A DNA stretch of 64,000 bases from Giesbergeria anulus. Its GTDB lineage: Bacteria; Pseudomonadota; Gammaproteobacteria; Burkholderiales; Burkholderiaceae_C. The number at the start of each line of letters is the position of its first letter. Within the stretch, counting starts at the first letter, position 1. The notes under the pieces were generated by a model. The model ran no database searches and was not told the origin of the DNA. It saw only the letters and a program-made list of their open reading frames with translations. Below are positions 43,767 through 54,136 of this stretch, one piece after another. The stretch spans positions 46,943 through 110,942 of the forward strand of contig NZ_FOGD01000010.1 in assembly GCF_900111115.1 (NCBI RefSeq). Direction: 5' to 3'. A program made the translations under genes and the position numbers.

Positions 43767-44888
43767 TTACCCACCCACTGTAGCAATCACGCCGCCACCC
43801 AAACAAACCTCACCGTCGTAGAGCACCGCCGATTGCCCCGGTGTGACTGCCCATTGGGCATCGGTAAAGTCGAGCGCAAAATCTGGCGCACCTGCCAGTG
43901 CCAGCGAGCAGGCGGCATCTTGCTGGCGGTAGCGGGTTTTGGCAGCATAAGTACCGGCAGCGGGCGGCTGCCCTGCTGTCCAGCTGGCATCTTGTGCTGT
44001 CAGCTGGTGTGACAGTAGCCAAGGGTGGTCGTGGCCTTGCACCACGCGCAGCACGTTGCTATCGAGCTCCTTGCGCGCTACAAACCAAGGTTGGTGCTCG
44101 CCGCCGCCGCGCTGTGCTCCTTTTTCTTTGATGCCACCAATGCCCAAGCCTTGGCGCTGGCCCAGTGTGTAAAAGCTCAAGCCGACATGCTGGCCAATTT
44201 TGCGCCCGCGCTCGTCCAAAATCGGGCCGGGGGCATGGTGGATGTAGCGGTTTAAAAACTCACGGAATGGCCGTTCGCCAATAAAACAGATGCCCGTAGA
44301 GTCCTTCTTTTTGGCATTGGGCAGGCCGATCTCTTGGGCAATGCGGCGCACTTCGGTTTTGTGCAACTCGCCCACCGGAAACAACGTCTTTGCTAACTGC
44401 GCTTGGTTGAGCCGGTGCAAAAAGTAACTCTGGTCTTTGCTGGGGTCTAGCCCCTTGAGCAGCTCAAACAAACCCGTGCTGGGGTTTTGGCGTACGCGGG
44501 CATAGTGGCCGGTGGCAATTTTTTCTGCGCCCAGCCGCATGGCGTGGTCTAAAAAAGACTTGAACTTGATTTCGGCGTTGCACAGGATGTCTGGATTGGG
44601 TGTGCGCCCAGCTTGGTATTCACGCAGAAAATCGGCAAAAACCCGGTCTTTGTACTCCGCTGCAAAATTGACGTGCTCAATCTCAATGCCAATCACATCG
44701 GCCACCGCAGCGGCATCGACGAAATCAATGTTTGATGAGCAGTATTCGCTGTCGTCGTCATCTTCCCAATTTTTCATGAAGATTCCGACCACCTCGTGGC
44801 CTTGCTGTTTGAGAAGGTAGGCCGTGACGGCAGAGTCCACTCCGCCCGAGAGGCCTACGACAACGCGCTGTTTGGTATGGGCAGTCAT
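43767..44888 (-). CDS. mnmA: tRNA-specific 2-thiouridylase MnmA
   Basis: This 373-aa enzyme puts sulfur on U34 of tRNA Lys, Glu and Gln. It has the PP-loop [10 protein letters not shown] (residues 13-22), the catalytic Cys in NPDILCN and the second in STGICFIGE, followed by the C-terminal RNA-binding barrel. The length is normal. Its start overlaps the end of the LysR gene by 4 bp, which suggests read-through from the regulator. Confidence 0.97.
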   Translation of the reverse strand: MTAHTKQRVVVGLSGGVDSAVTAYLLKQQGHEVVGIFMKNWEDDDDSEYCSSNIDFVDAAAVADVIGIEIEHVNFAAEYKDRVFADFLREYQAGRTPNPDILCNAEIKFKSFLDHAMRLGAEKIATGHYARVRQNPSTGLFELLKGLDPSKDQSYFLHRLNQAQLAKTLFPVGELHKTEVRRIAQEIGLPNAKKKDSTGICFIGERPFREFLNRYIHHAPGPILDERGRKIGQHVGLSFYTLGQRQGLGIGGIKEKGAQRGGGEHQPWFVARKELDSNVLRVVQGHDHPWLLSHQLTAQDASWTAGQPPAAGTYAAKTRYRQQDAACSLALAGAPDFALDFTDAQWAVTPGQSAVLYDGEVCLGGGVIATVGG

Positions 44889-45826
44889 TGGCCCGATTGT
44901 ATTTTTGATACTGCTTGGGTACTGCGCGGGCGCGCAGAACGCGTAGCCATCAGCAGGTCATACAGCTGCTGTGCGGCGGGCGACAGGGTTTTTCCCCGGC
45001 GTTTGATGAGTCCCATCTGCCGCGTGACAATGGGCTCTACCAGCGCAATGCTGACCAGCGTCGGGTGGTCTTTGCCTGGCATGGCCAGGCTGGGTACGGC
45101 CGCCACACCCAGGCCCGCCTCCACCAGGCCCAGTAGCGTGGTCACGTGTTTGGCCTCGTACAGGCACTGTGGGCGGTCAGGCACGTTGGCCAGCGCCAGA
45201 TCCATCAGCAGGCGGTTGCCCGACGTTTTGCCCACCGACATGAAGTCGTGCTGGCCCAGCTCGGCCCAGCTCACTTTCTTGCGCCGTGCCAGTACATGGT
45301 CGCGTCGGCAGGCTGCCACGAAGCGCTCGGCCAGCACAGGCTTGAACTCGATCTCTGCCTCTTGGCTGCCGATGAAATTGAGACCAAAGTCCGCATCGCC
45401 CTGCGCTACAGCGACCAGCACCTCGTTGGCGCTGGTGTCATGCACCTTGACGCGGATCTTGGGAAAACGCTCGTGGTAGCGTTTGACCACCTGCGGCAAG
45501 AAGTAATACACGGCTGAGGGCACGCAGGCAATCGTGACTTCGCCCATGCGGCGTGCGGCCACGTCGCCCAGGCCCATCAGCATGCCGTCGAGGTCGTCGA
45601 GCCACACGCGGGTCTTGCGCGCAAAGTCGCGGCCCACAGCCGTGAGCGTGACGCGGCGCGTGGTGCGATCGAGCAGGCGCACGCCGAGCGCCTCTTCGAG
45701 CTTGTCGATGCGGCGGCTGAAGGCGGGCTGCGACAGATGGATGGACTCGGCTGCCGCACGAAAGCTGTGCAACTCAGCCACAGCGGCAAATGCTTGGATG
45801 TCCGAGAGATCAAATTTTTTGTTCAT
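44885..45826 (-). CDS. LysR-type transcriptional regulator of the divergent tautomerase operon
   Basis: This 313-aa protein has an N-terminal winged HTH ([32 protein letters not shown]) and a periplasmic-binding-like effector domain. It is divergent from the GalD/PrpF-like gene, with two near-identical candidate operators in the 179-bp gap, so it likely controls that operon and itself in response to a di- or tricarboxylate. Overlap with mnmA downstream is probably incidental compaction. Confidence 0.92.
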   Translation of the reverse strand: MNKKFDLSDIQAFAAVAELHSFRAAAESIHLSQPAFSRRIDKLEEALGVRLLDRTTRRVTLTAVGRDFARKTRVWLDDLDGMLMGLGDVAARRMGEVTIACVPSAVYYFLPQVVKRYHERFPKIRVKVHDTSANEVLVAVAQGDADFGLNFIGSQEAEIEFKPVLAERFVAACRRDHVLARRKKVSWAELGQHDFMSVGKTSGNRLLMDLALANVPDRPQCLYEAKHVTTLLGLVEAGLGVAAVPSLAMPGKDHPTLVSIALVEPIVTRQMGLIKRRGKTLSPAAQQLYDLLMATRSARPRSTQAVSKIQSGQ

Positions 45827-45855
45827 GGGGCATAGGCTTTCAAGATATCCTGCCG

Positions 45856-45950
45856 TTGCGCAGAACGCATCAAACGATCAGAACATTGCAATTAACGGAT
45901 GTGATTTCAGCATATAAAAGGCTTTTCGAATATTGCGCAGAATGCATCAA
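45856..45950. promoter_or_regulatory. Paired LysR-type operators
   Basis: TTGCGCAGAACGCATCAA (45856-45873) and TTGCGCAGAATGCATCAA (45933-45950) differ at one base, contain the T-N11-A palindrome TGC-N7-GCA, and start 77 bp apart in the divergent promoter region. Additional CATTGCAATT and AATGCAATTC half-sites flank them. Confidence 0.7.
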
Positions 45951-46005
45951 TCATTGCCAACAATGCAATTCACAGAATAGACGAAGGGTCGCACCATGCT
46001 GACCT

Positions 46006-47097
46006 ATGAGCTACAACCTTCCTTGCGTTCTGATGCGTGGCGGCACCTCCCGGGGGCCGTTCTTTCTGGCCGACTGGCTGCCACAAGACCCTGCGGCACG
46101 TGACCGCACCCTGATCGCGGCGCTGGGCTCGCCGCATGAACTACAGATTGACGGCCTGGGAGGTGGAAACTCGCTGACCAGCAAGGTAGCGATCGTTTCC
46201 AGGTCGGTGCATGCCGATTGCGACGTGGACTACCTTTTCGCCCAGGTCAGCGTGGAAGAAGCCCGCGTGGACACGCGGCCCAACTGCGGCAATATGCTGG
46301 CAGGTGTGGGGCCGTTTGCCATCGAGCAGGGGCTGGTGCCTGCATCGGCCCATGGCAACACCACCACGGTGCGGGTCTACAACGTTAACACCCATTCACG
46401 CATTGATGTGCAGGTGTGCACCGCCGGAGGCAGTGTGCACTATGACGGCGATATGCACATCGACGGAGTGCAGGGCACTGCAGCACCGGTGCTGATGAAT
46501 TTCCTGGATGCCTGGGGTGCAGTCACGGGCCAGATCTTCCCTACGGGGCAACGCATCGACACCATCTACGGCCTACAGGTCACCTGCATTGATGCCGCCC
46601 AGGTGATGGTGCTCGTGCGGGCCGAAGACCTTGGCCTGCGCGGCAACGAGAGCCCTGCGGAGCTGGATGCCAACGCCGACCTACTGTCCAGGCTGGAAGC
46701 ACTGCGGTGCGAAGCCGGTCTGCGCATGGGCATGGGCGATGTGTCCAACAGCGTGCTGCCCAAGCCCGTGATCGTGTCGGTGGGCGATCAACCGGGCAGC
46801 GTCGTCTCACGCTATTTCACCCCTCTGCGGTGCCACCGTTCACACGCCGTGACGGGCGCCATTGGCGTGGCTGCCGCCCATGTGCTGCCGGGCACGGTCA
46901 TTTCCGACGCCATTCAATGCGCGACGGCGGGCACGCACCGCGTGGAGGTGTTGCACCCGGCTGGCCGCATTCATGTGGATGTGCAACTTACCCAAGTGGA
47001 CGGCCAATTTGAGCTGGTGCAGGCCGCGCTGGTTCGGACGGCGCGAAAGATTCTGGAGGGCACGTTGTTTGTGTCAGAAAACGCATTCACCCACTGA
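46006..47097 (+). CDS. 4-oxalomesaconate tautomerase / PrpF-family isomerase
   Basis: This 363-aa protein belongs to the PrpF/DapF-fold family: GGTSRGPFF near the start, QIDGLGGGNSLTSKVAIV, the catalytic-loop NCGNMLAGVGPFA (Cys near 95) and GSVVSRYF. Members are GalD (4-oxalomesaconate tautomerase of gallate breakdown), PrpF (2-methylaconitate isomerase) and aconitate isomerases. With a tricarboxylate-type receptor just downstream, a tautomerase or aconitate isomerase role is plausible; no other gallate gene is in view. Confidence 0.8.
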   Translation: MSYNLPCVLMRGGTSRGPFFLADWLPQDPAARDRTLIAALGSPHELQIDGLGGGNSLTSKVAIVSRSVHADCDVDYLFAQVSVEEARVDTRPNCGNMLAGVGPFAIEQGLVPASAHGNTTTVRVYNVNTHSRIDVQVCTAGGSVHYDGDMHIDGVQGTAAPVLMNFLDAWGAVTGQIFPTGQRIDTIYGLQVTCIDAAQVMVLVRAEDLGLRGNESPAELDANADLLSRLEALRCEAGLRMGMGDVSNSVLPKPVIVSVGDQPGSVVSRYFTPLRCHRSHAVTGAIGVAAAHVLPGTVISDAIQCATAGTHRVEVLHPAGRIHVDVQLTQVDGQFELVQAALVRTARKILEGTLFVSENAFTH

Positions 47098-47135
47098 TTT
47101 CAAGCCCAATACTTTCAATGACAGGAGACAAAAAA

Positions 47136-48134
47136 ATGATGTTCCAACACCTTGTGCCATCGCGCACACGCTGCACACTGCTGGCGGCCGCCGCCCTCGC
47201 TGTCGCTGCACAGCTGCTCCCCACATCAGCACACGCGGCGTACCCTGACAAGCCCATTACCCTTGTGGTGCCCACAGCTGCAGGTGGTGGCAACGACGGC
47301 ATGGCCCGCGTGGTGGCGTTCAAGCTTTCCGCCCTGTTGGGGCAGCAGGTCATCGTGGAGAACAAGGCGGGCGCCAACGGTGCCATTGCGGCGGAGTTCG
47401 TTGCCCGCGCAGCGCCTGACGGCTACACGATTCTTTTTGGGTATATCGGCACGCACGGCATGAGCCCGGCGCTGCAAAAGCTGCGCTATGACCCTATCGC
47501 GCAGTTCGAGCCCATCGGCATGGTGAGTTACTCGCCCACACTGATGGTGGTGAACCCCAAGGTGCCGGCCAAGACGGTGAGCGAGCTGGTGGCGCTGACC
47601 AAGGCCAAGCCCCAAGACTTCAATTACGCCTCAGCTGGCAACGGCACAGCGCCGCACTTCTCTGCCGAAATCTTCAAGCTCGAGAGCGGCGCGCAGATAG
47701 CCCATGTGCCCTATCGCGGCGCAGCCCCCGCCATAAACGACACGATGGCCGGGCAGACCCAGATCATGTTCCCCAGCCTGTTCTCGGCCTACCCGCACAT
47801 CAAGAACGGCAAGCTGCGCGCCTTGGCGCTGGCAGGCCCCAAGCGTTCATCGCTGTTGCCCGATGTGCCCACGCTTGAAGAGGCCGGCGTGAAAGGCGTC
47901 GAGATCACGCAGTGGTACGCCCTGTTTGCGACCGGCAAAACGCCTAAGCCCGTGGTCGATCAGCTCAACAAAGTGCTCAACACCGCCCTGGCTGACAAGG
48001 AAGTGGCACGGCGCATTGAAGAACAAGGTGCCGTGGTGGATACCAGCACACCTGAGCAATTGGCCCTGACTGTGCGCAAGGAGATCGCCAAGTGGAAGGG
48101 CGTGGTGCAGAAGGCCCAGCTCACATCTGATTGA
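47136..48134 (+). CDS. Bug/TctC-family tricarboxylate-type substrate-binding protein
   Basis: This 332-aa periplasmic receptor has a signal peptide ending near THAAYP-like SAHAAYPDKP and the family pattern PITLVVPTAAGGGNDGMAR, then YKG-like VPYRGAAPAINDTMAGQ. Bug proteins bind small carboxylates for TTT transporters or signalling. I use the ATG at 47136 because ACAGGAGAC lies just before it. No tctA or tctB permease gene is adjacent. Confidence 0.88.
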   Translation: MMFQHLVPSRTRCTLLAAAALAVAAQLLPTSAHAAYPDKPITLVVPTAAGGGNDGMARVVAFKLSALLGQQVIVENKAGANGAIAAEFVARAAPDGYTILFGYIGTHGMSPALQKLRYDPIAQFEPIGMVSYSPTLMVVNPKVPAKTVSELVALTKAKPQDFNYASAGNGTAPHFSAEIFKLESGAQIAHVPYRGAAPAINDTMAGQTQIMFPSLFSAYPHIKNGKLRALALAGPKRSSLLPDVPTLEEAGVKGVEITQWYALFATGKTPKPVVDQLNKVLNTALADKEVARRIEEQGAVVDTSTPEQLALTVRKEIAKWKGVVQKAQLTSD

Positions 48135-48189
48135 GGCACTGGAAAGCCCTTGCACCCACTTTCAGAAATCAACAAAACACGAGACATCC

Positions 48190-49251
48190 ATGAAAAGAAG
48201 AATAGGAGCGCTTTGCGTCACGTTAGCCAGCACCTGCGTGGCAGCGCAAACCAGTAGCGTCACGCTGTACGGCACTGTGGACCTGGGACTGCGGTATGGC
48301 AGCGGTCTTACGGCCTCTAATGCACCCGCATCCAAGTCGACAAACAGCATGGACAGTGGCATCCACACGACCAGCCGCTGGGGGCTTCGCGGAAGCGAAG
48401 ACCTGGGAGGGGCCAAGGTGCTGTTCCAGTTTGAGAGCGGACTGAACGCCAAAACTGGCGCGTCTGTCAGTGCCAGCAAATACTTTGACCGTGCATCTTG
48501 GTTGGGTCTGCAAGGCGGCTGGGGCACACTGGCCCTGGGGCGCCAGACCACCACACTGGCCGATGCCATCTCGCCCGTAGACCCGCTGGGCATGCGCTTT
48601 GCCAGCTTCAACCCCAGCATCGGCGTGGCCGCGCTCAGCCGACATGGCTTGGGCATCGAATTCGGTAACTCGGGGGCCACGTCGGGCTCGTATCGGCTGG
48701 ACAACGCGATCAAGTACACGGGGCAATTTGGCGGCTTCACCGCACGAGCCATGTGGGGCATTGGTGAAGTGGATAAACAAACATCGGCACTGTCCTCGCG
48801 AGGGGTGGGCCTGGCTTATGCCGCCGGTGGTTTTACGGTCTCTGGCGCGTTCCAGCGCTTCAAGGACGTCAATCAGCGCACGCTGGACGGAACTACTCTG
48901 GGCGCTGCCTACCAGTGGGACAAGGTGCGCCTTGCAGCCAATGCTGCGCGCAGCGAGGCCGAAACAGCCGTGGGCAAGCACACGGTGCAGCGCGTGCTCT
49001 CGGCAGGTACCACCTGGTCCGTCACGCCCCTGTTCGATCTGACAGCGGCCTACTACAAGATAGACCGCTCCCGCACGGGGGCCACCAACGACGGCTATGG
49101 CCGGCTGGTAGCTTTTGCCGAATACAAGCTTTCGCGCCGCACCAAGGTCTATGCCGAGCTAGACAACACCCACTGGCGCAATGGTTTCCAAGGCGCTGCC
49201 AACAAGGCCCACGCCACAGGCATATCGGCCGGAGTGGTGCACTCGTTCTGA
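48190..49251 (+). CDS. Outer-membrane general porin (Gram-negative porin family)
   Basis: This 353-aa protein has a signal peptide, then the start SSVTLYGTVDLGLRYGSG and the repeated beta-strand pattern of betaproteobacterial trimeric porins (SRWGLRGSEDLGGAKVLFQFESG, SWLGLQGGWGTLALGRQ), closing with a C-terminal Phe (VVHSF) needed for assembly. It probably lets the carboxylate substrate of the operon through the outer membrane. It follows the receptor by 55 bp in the same direction. Confidence 0.9.
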   Translation: MKRRIGALCVTLASTCVAAQTSSVTLYGTVDLGLRYGSGLTASNAPASKSTNSMDSGIHTTSRWGLRGSEDLGGAKVLFQFESGLNAKTGASVSASKYFDRASWLGLQGGWGTLALGRQTTTLADAISPVDPLGMRFASFNPSIGVAALSRHGLGIEFGNSGATSGSYRLDNAIKYTGQFGGFTARAMWGIGEVDKQTSALSSRGVGLAYAAGGFTVSGAFQRFKDVNQRTLDGTTLGAAYQWDKVRLAANAARSEAETAVGKHTVQRVLSAGTTWSVTPLFDLTAAYYKIDRSRTGATNDGYGRLVAFAEYKLSRRTKVYAELDNTHWRNGFQGAANKAHATGISAGVVHSF

Positions 49252-49323
49252 CGAGCTGGCTCTCTGGCAAAGGCGTAGTGGGCAATCGCACAGGCACTGG
49301 TGGGACTGTGCGACCATCGCCCT

Positions 49324-50262
49324 ATGGAACTGCGCCAGCTTCGCTACTTCGTCCGCATCGTTGAACTCGGCTCCATGGGCCGTGCGGCGCTGGACTTGAA
49401 CATGGTGCAGTCGGCCCTGAGCCAGCAGATCAGCCGATTGGAAGGTGAACTGAGCACGCGGCTGCTACAGCGCACCAGCAAGGGCACCGTGCCCACCGAA
49501 GCGGGGCTGGCGTTCTTTCGAGAAGCCCAGCTCACCCTGCGCCATGCCGAGCAGGCGGCCCGCGCGGCGCAGCAGGCGCGTCTGTCGGGCACTGTGAGCG
49601 TGGGCTTGGCGCCCACCACGGCATCGGTGCTGGGTGTACCACTGATGCGGGCCATGCGCGAACGTTATCCCGACGTGCGGCTGCACATGGTTGAGAGCCT
49701 GTCGGGCCACCTCTCTAACATGCTCAACGCGCGTCAGCTGGACCTGGCCGTGCTGTTCGACACCCAGCCCGCGCGCCGCTGGAGTGTGCTGCCCCTGCTG
49801 GACGAGCGGCTGTTCCTCATCCGCAGCGCCCATGGCGGTGCCAGCACCTTGCCAGCCACGCTACCCAGGCGGCTGCGTCTGGTGCAACTCCAGGCTGAGC
49901 CACTGATCCTGCCCACCGGCCCCCACGGATTGCGCAGCCGCATCGACGCCGCCTTTGCCGCAGCGAAGTTGCTGCCGCATGTCGCGATGGAAATCGATTC
50001 ACTGGCCATGCTGATGGACGCAGTGAACGCAGGCCTGGGCAGCACCCTGCAACCCTGGGCCGCCGTGGGGCGCTATCCCGACGCCAACGAGCGTTTTGGT
50101 CTGGTCGAGCTGTCTGATGCCCCGGCCAGCCGCCCTGCGGCACTGTGCAGCGTGTCGGACGATGAGCTCTCACCCGCTGCCCTGGCCGCGCGCGTGGTGC
50201 TGGCGGACTGCGCGCGGACGCTGGTGCAATCGGGCGCCTGGGTGGGCGCTACGCTAGCGTAG
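49324..50262 (+). CDS. LysR-type transcriptional regulator (TcuR-like by context)
   Basis: This 312-aa protein starts MELRQLRYFVRIVELGSMGRA, with the HTH SALSQQISRLEGELSTRLLQR and an effector domain resembling NAC/CynR-like regulators. It lies directly upstream of and codirectional with tcuAB, like the regulator tcuR in other bacteria, although tcuR is often divergent. Upstream frames start earlier but lack homology. Confidence 0.85.
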   Translation: MELRQLRYFVRIVELGSMGRAALDLNMVQSALSQQISRLEGELSTRLLQRTSKGTVPTEAGLAFFREAQLTLRHAEQAARAAQQARLSGTVSVGLAPTTASVLGVPLMRAMRERYPDVRLHMVESLSGHLSNMLNARQLDLAVLFDTQPARRWSVLPLLDERLFLIRSAHGGASTLPATLPRRLRLVQLQAEPLILPTGPHGLRSRIDAAFAAAKLLPHVAMEIDSLAMLMDAVNAGLGSTLQPWAAVGRYPDANERFGLVELSDAPASRPAALCSVSDDELSPAALAARVVLADCARTLVQSGAWVGATLA

Positions 50263-50362
50263 GCCCAAACGGCGTCAAGCCATCACGATAAGTGATGGCC
50301 CCTTGCACTTTCGGGCCTGCCCACACTGGGGTGAAACTCCTACAGTGTCATCACACCCACTA

Positions 50363-51871
50363 ATGGAAACCACTGTGCCAAATCATCCAACCACCGCAGA
50401 ACACCCGGCAGTCGATGTGCTCGTCATCGGCGGCGGCAACGCCGCACTGTGCGCAGCGCTGATGGCGCACGAGGCGGGCGCCAGCGTACTGCTGCTGGAA
50501 TCGGCCCCGCGCGCCTGGCGCGGCGGCAACTCGGCCCACACGCGCAACCTGCGCTGCATGCACGATGCGCCGCAGGACGTGCTGGTCGATACCTACCCTG
50601 AGGAAGAGTTTTGGCAGGATCTGCTCAAGGTGACTGGCGGGTTGACCAACGAACACTTGGCGCGCCTAGTGATCCGCGAATCCGCCACCTGCCGACCGTG
50701 GATGCGCCGCCACGGCGTGCACTTTCAACCTGCACTGGCGGGCACCTTGCACGTGGCGCGCACCAACGCTTTTTTCATGGGTGGGGGCAAGGCGCTGGTC
50801 AACGCCTATTACCGCAGCGCAGAACGCTTGGGCGTGCAGATCCGCTACGAATCGCCAGTGGAGCGCATCGAGATTGAGCAGGGCCGTTTTGTGGCCGCGC
50901 ACTGCAACGGCCAGCGTATCACCGCCAAAGCCTGTGTGCTGGCGGCGGGCGGCTTTGAATCCAACCGCGAGTGGCTGCGCGAGGCTTGGGGCCAGAACGA
51001 GCGCGGTGAGTGGCCGTCTGATAACTTCCTGATCCGTGGCACGGCCTACAACAAGGGCGTGCTGCTCAAACACCTGCTCGATGACCACGGTGCCGACCGT
51101 ATCGGTGACCCGACGCAGGCACACATGGTGGCCATCGACGCGCGTGCGCCTTTGTTTGACGGCGGTATCTGCACGCGCATCGACTGCGTCTCATTGGGGG
51201 TGGTGGTCAACCGTGAGGCCGAGCGCTTTTACGACGAGGGCGAAGACTTTTGGCCCAAGCGCTACGCGATTTGGGGTCGCTTGGTGGCGCAGCAACCGGG
51301 GCAGATTGGGTACTCGATCATCGACAGCAAGGCTATTGGCCGCTTCATGCCGCCGGTGTTTCCGGGCGTGAAAGCCGACAGCCTGCCCGAGCTGGCGCAA
51401 AAACTCGGCCTGCCGGTGGACACCTTCATGCGCACGCTCAATGCTTACAACGCCGCCTGCCGCATGGGCACCTTTAACCACACAGCGCTGGACAACTGCC
51501 ATACCGAAGGCGTCACGCCCGCCAAAACGCATTGGGCGCGGCCTATCGATACGGGGCCGTTCTACGGCTATGCGCTCAAGCCCGGCGTCACCTTCACCTA
51601 CCTGGGCCTGCACACCGACGACACAGCGGCCGTGCGCTTCAACAACGTGCCCAGCCGCAACCTGTTTGTGGCGGGCGAAATGATGGCTGGCAATGTGTTG
51701 GGCAAAGGCTACACGGCGGGCGTGGGCATGAGCATTGGCACGGCGTTTGGCCGCATTGCGGGCACCCAAGCCGCTTTGGCATCAAAACAGCCTCAAGATT
51801 TTGCAAAGCAATCGCCATTGGCTTTTGAAAAAGAAGCAACCACACCAGGAGTCCAAAATGCAAACGCTTGA
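50363..51871 (+). CDS. tcuA: FAD-dependent tricarballylate dehydrogenase TcuA
   Basis: This 502-aa flavoprotein oxidises tricarballylate to cis-aconitate. It has the dinucleotide-binding start [31 protein letters not shown], the fumarate-reductase-like core and the C-terminal FAD segment [27 protein letters not shown] region. The ATG at 50363 begins METTVPNH; earlier codons look untranslated. It overlaps tcuB by 14 bp, coupling the two. Confidence 0.92.
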   Translation: METTVPNHPTTAEHPAVDVLVIGGGNAALCAALMAHEAGASVLLLESAPRAWRGGNSAHTRNLRCMHDAPQDVLVDTYPEEEFWQDLLKVTGGLTNEHLARLVIRESATCRPWMRRHGVHFQPALAGTLHVARTNAFFMGGGKALVNAYYRSAERLGVQIRYESPVERIEIEQGRFVAAHCNGQRITAKACVLAAGGFESNREWLREAWGQNERGEWPSDNFLIRGTAYNKGVLLKHLLDDHGADRIGDPTQAHMVAIDARAPLFDGGICTRIDCVSLGVVVNREAERFYDEGEDFWPKRYAIWGRLVAQQPGQIGYSIIDSKAIGRFMPPVFPGVKADSLPELAQKLGLPVDTFMRTLNAYNAACRMGTFNHTALDNCHTEGVTPAKTHWARPIDTGPFYGYALKPGVTFTYLGLHTDDTAAVRFNNVPSRNLFVAGEMMAGNVLGKGYTAGVGMSIGTAFGRIAGTQAALASKQPQDFAKQSPLAFEKEATTPGVQNANA

Positions 51872-53042
51872 AGCCCTGACGCGCGACGCCCAGGCACTAG
51901 CCAACGGCGAGATCGTGCTGTCCGCCCCCGAAACCGAGGTGGCCCGCCAGATGCAAATCTGCAACGCTTGTCGCTATTGCGAGGGCTTTTGCGCCGTATT
52001 TCCGGCCATGACGCGGCGGCTAGAATTTGGCAAGGCCGACATCCACTTTCTGGCCAATCTGTGCCACAACTGCGGTGCCTGCTTGCACGCCTGCCAGTAT
52101 GCGCCGCCGCACGAGTTTGCCGTCAACGTGCCCCAGGCCATGGCCCAGGTGCGTGGCCAAACCTATGCCGACTACGCCTGGCCGCCCGCGCTGGGCCAGC
52201 TCTACCAGCGCCAGGGGCTTACGCTGTCGCTGGCCTTGGTGGCTGCATTGACGCTGTTTCTGGTGCTGGGCGCTGTGCTGCAAGGCGGCGGCTTGGGTGC
52301 GCTGTGGGGCGCTGACCTGGGTGGCAACTTCTACCACCTCTTCCCGCACAACCTGCTAGTGGGCCTGTTTGCGCCGGTGTTTTTGTTTGTGGTGCTGGCG
52401 CTGGGCATGGGAGTGCGCCGGTTCTGGAAGAACATTAAGCCCGTGACCAGCGGTGTGGACGTGAGCGCACCTGCCACTGCGGAGGCTGCCGATGCGGTGC
52501 TGCGCCTCAAATACCTAGATGGCGGCCACGGCGATGGCTGTCACAACGAAGATGACGCCTACACCCTGTCGCGTCGGCGCTTTCACCACTTCACGTTCTA
52601 TGGCTTTTTGTTGTGCTTTGCAGCCACCAGCGTGGCCACGCTCTACCACTATCTGTTCGACCAGCCTGCGCCTTACGAACTGCCAAGCCTGCCCAAACTG
52701 CTGGGCGTGGCGGGCGGCATGAGCCTGCTGGTGGGCACAGTCGGCCTGTGGTACCTGAGCCTGCGCCGCCACCCACTGCACGGTGATGCCGCGCAAAAGC
52801 CCATGGATCGGGGCTTCATTGCCCTGCTGTTTCTTACCAGTGCCAGCGGCTTGGCGTTGTGGCTAGGTCGTGGTACGCCCGCTCTGGCGTTGCTGTTGTG
52901 TCTGCATCTGGGTGCGGTGATGGCGTTGTTTGCCACGCTGCCCTACGGCAAGTTTGCCCACGGTATTTTCCGTACCGCCTCACTGTTGCGCTATGCTGTA
53001 GAAAAGCGCCAGCCCAACCCTATCGGGCTTAGTGCTGATTGA
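51858..53042 (+). CDS. tcuB: Tricarballylate utilization iron-sulfur/cytochrome-like protein TcuB
   Basis: This 394-aa membrane protein re-oxidises TcuA FADH2 and passes electrons to the quinone pool. Two 4Fe-4S motifs ([15 protein letters not shown] and [16 protein letters not shown]) precede about six membrane helices with conserved His ([26 protein letters not shown]). The ATG at 51858 has CAGGAGTCC upstream, inside tcuA. Confidence 0.93.
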   Translation: MQTLEALTRDAQALANGEIVLSAPETEVARQMQICNACRYCEGFCAVFPAMTRRLEFGKADIHFLANLCHNCGACLHACQYAPPHEFAVNVPQAMAQVRGQTYADYAWPPALGQLYQRQGLTLSLALVAALTLFLVLGAVLQGGGLGALWGADLGGNFYHLFPHNLLVGLFAPVFLFVVLALGMGVRRFWKNIKPVTSGVDVSAPATAEAADAVLRLKYLDGGHGDGCHNEDDAYTLSRRRFHHFTFYGFLLCFAATSVATLYHYLFDQPAPYELPSLPKLLGVAGGMSLLVGTVGLWYLSLRRHPLHGDAAQKPMDRGFIALLFLTSASGLALWLGRGTPALALLLCLHLGAVMALFATLPYGKFAHGIFRTASLLRYAVEKRQPNPIGLSAD

Positions 53043-53102
53043 GTGCTTGCATAATGTACGTTTTTTTTCTTACCACAACATGACAACGAGGAGACTTTTT
53101 CC

Positions 53103-54077
53103 ATGAACAAACGCCTGTTGCTTGCCAGCGCGCTGGTCGGATCTAGCTTGCTACTGACTGGTATGGCTAGCGCCCAAGACTTTCCGCCCAAAAAACCAGT
53201 CACGCTGGTCGTTGGTTTTCCCGCTGGGGGAGCTTCTGATGCTGCCGCGCGTCTGATCGCGAAGAAGCTGGGTGAGAACATTGGTCAGTCGGTGATAGTA
53301 GAGAACAAGGGCGGCGCTGGCGGCAACATTGCCCACCAGTTCGTGGCCAATGCGGCGGCTGACGGTTCGGTGCTACTGTTCGGCTCAGTGGGCCCGCTGA
53401 CTATTGCTCCACACCTGATGAAACTGCCCTACGATCCATTCAAGGATTTGGCGGCCATCTCGGGTGCGGTGAACTTCCCCAATGTACTGGTGGTACACAA
53501 GGGTGCTGGGGTGAAAAACCTGGCTGAATTTATCGCTTTGTCCAAAAATAAGCCTGGCAGCGTGGACTTTGCTTCCACCGGCGCAGGCTCTGCTTCGCAC
53601 CTAGCGGGTGAACTGTTCAACCAGCGCGCGGGCGTTGACATGACCCATGTGCCCTACAAGGGCGGCGCGCCGGCGCTGCAAGACCTGCTGGGCGGACGCA
53701 TCACTTCCTATTTTGCTGCGCCGCCCACGGCTATGACGCATATCGATACAGGCAATTTGATTCCGCTGGCCACCACGGGCCTGACACGCCCAGCCTACAT
53801 GCCCAATATTCCCACGGTGGCTGAATCCGGCTTCCCAGGCTTTGAGGCACTGAACTGGTTCGCCTTCGTGGCTCCAAGCAAAACGCCTGTACCCTTGCTC
53901 GAACGCTGGAACAAAGAGATCGTGCAGGTACTCAATGATCCCCGCGTGAAAGAGGCACTGAACAAGCACGGCTTGACACCCCAACCTACCACACGTGCCG
54001 AGCTCGTTGCCTTTATGAAAAAGGAGTCGAACAACTGGGCAGCGATCATCAAAGAGCGCAAGATCACAGCAAATTAA
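53103..54077 (+). CDS. Bug/TctC-family substrate-binding protein (tricarballylate set)
   Basis: This 324-aa periplasmic receptor has a signal peptide (SALVGSSLLLTGMASAQ), then KPVTLVVGFPAGGASDAAARL and VPYKGGAPALQDLLGG. It follows tcuB and takes the place of the MFS permease TcuC found in enteric tcu operons. As with the receptor at 47136, no TctAB permease is nearby. An ACGAGGAGAC ribosome site precedes the start. Confidence 0.9.
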   Translation: MNKRLLLASALVGSSLLLTGMASAQDFPPKKPVTLVVGFPAGGASDAAARLIAKKLGENIGQSVIVENKGGAGGNIAHQFVANAAADGSVLLFGSVGPLTIAPHLMKLPYDPFKDLAAISGAVNFPNVLVVHKGAGVKNLAEFIALSKNKPGSVDFASTGAGSASHLAGELFNQRAGVDMTHVPYKGGAPALQDLLGGRITSYFAAPPTAMTHIDTGNLIPLATTGLTRPAYMPNIPTVAESGFPGFEALNWFAFVAPSKTPVPLLERWNKEIVQVLNDPRVKEALNKHGLTPQPTTRAELVAFMKKESNNWAAIIKERKITAN

Positions 54078-54095
54078 TAGCGTAGCCAACGCTTT

Positions 54096-54125
54096 GGGTG
54101 CAGGCACGCAATGTTGCCTGCACCC
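54096..54125. terminator. Convergent-gene hairpin
   Basis: GGGTGCAGGCA and TGCCTGCACCC form a perfect 11-bp stem with an 8-nt loop between the convergent receptor and Nudix genes. There is no clear U-tract on either side, so it may be a weak or processing terminator. Confidence 0.55.
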
Positions 54126-54136
54126 ACCCAGTGAAG

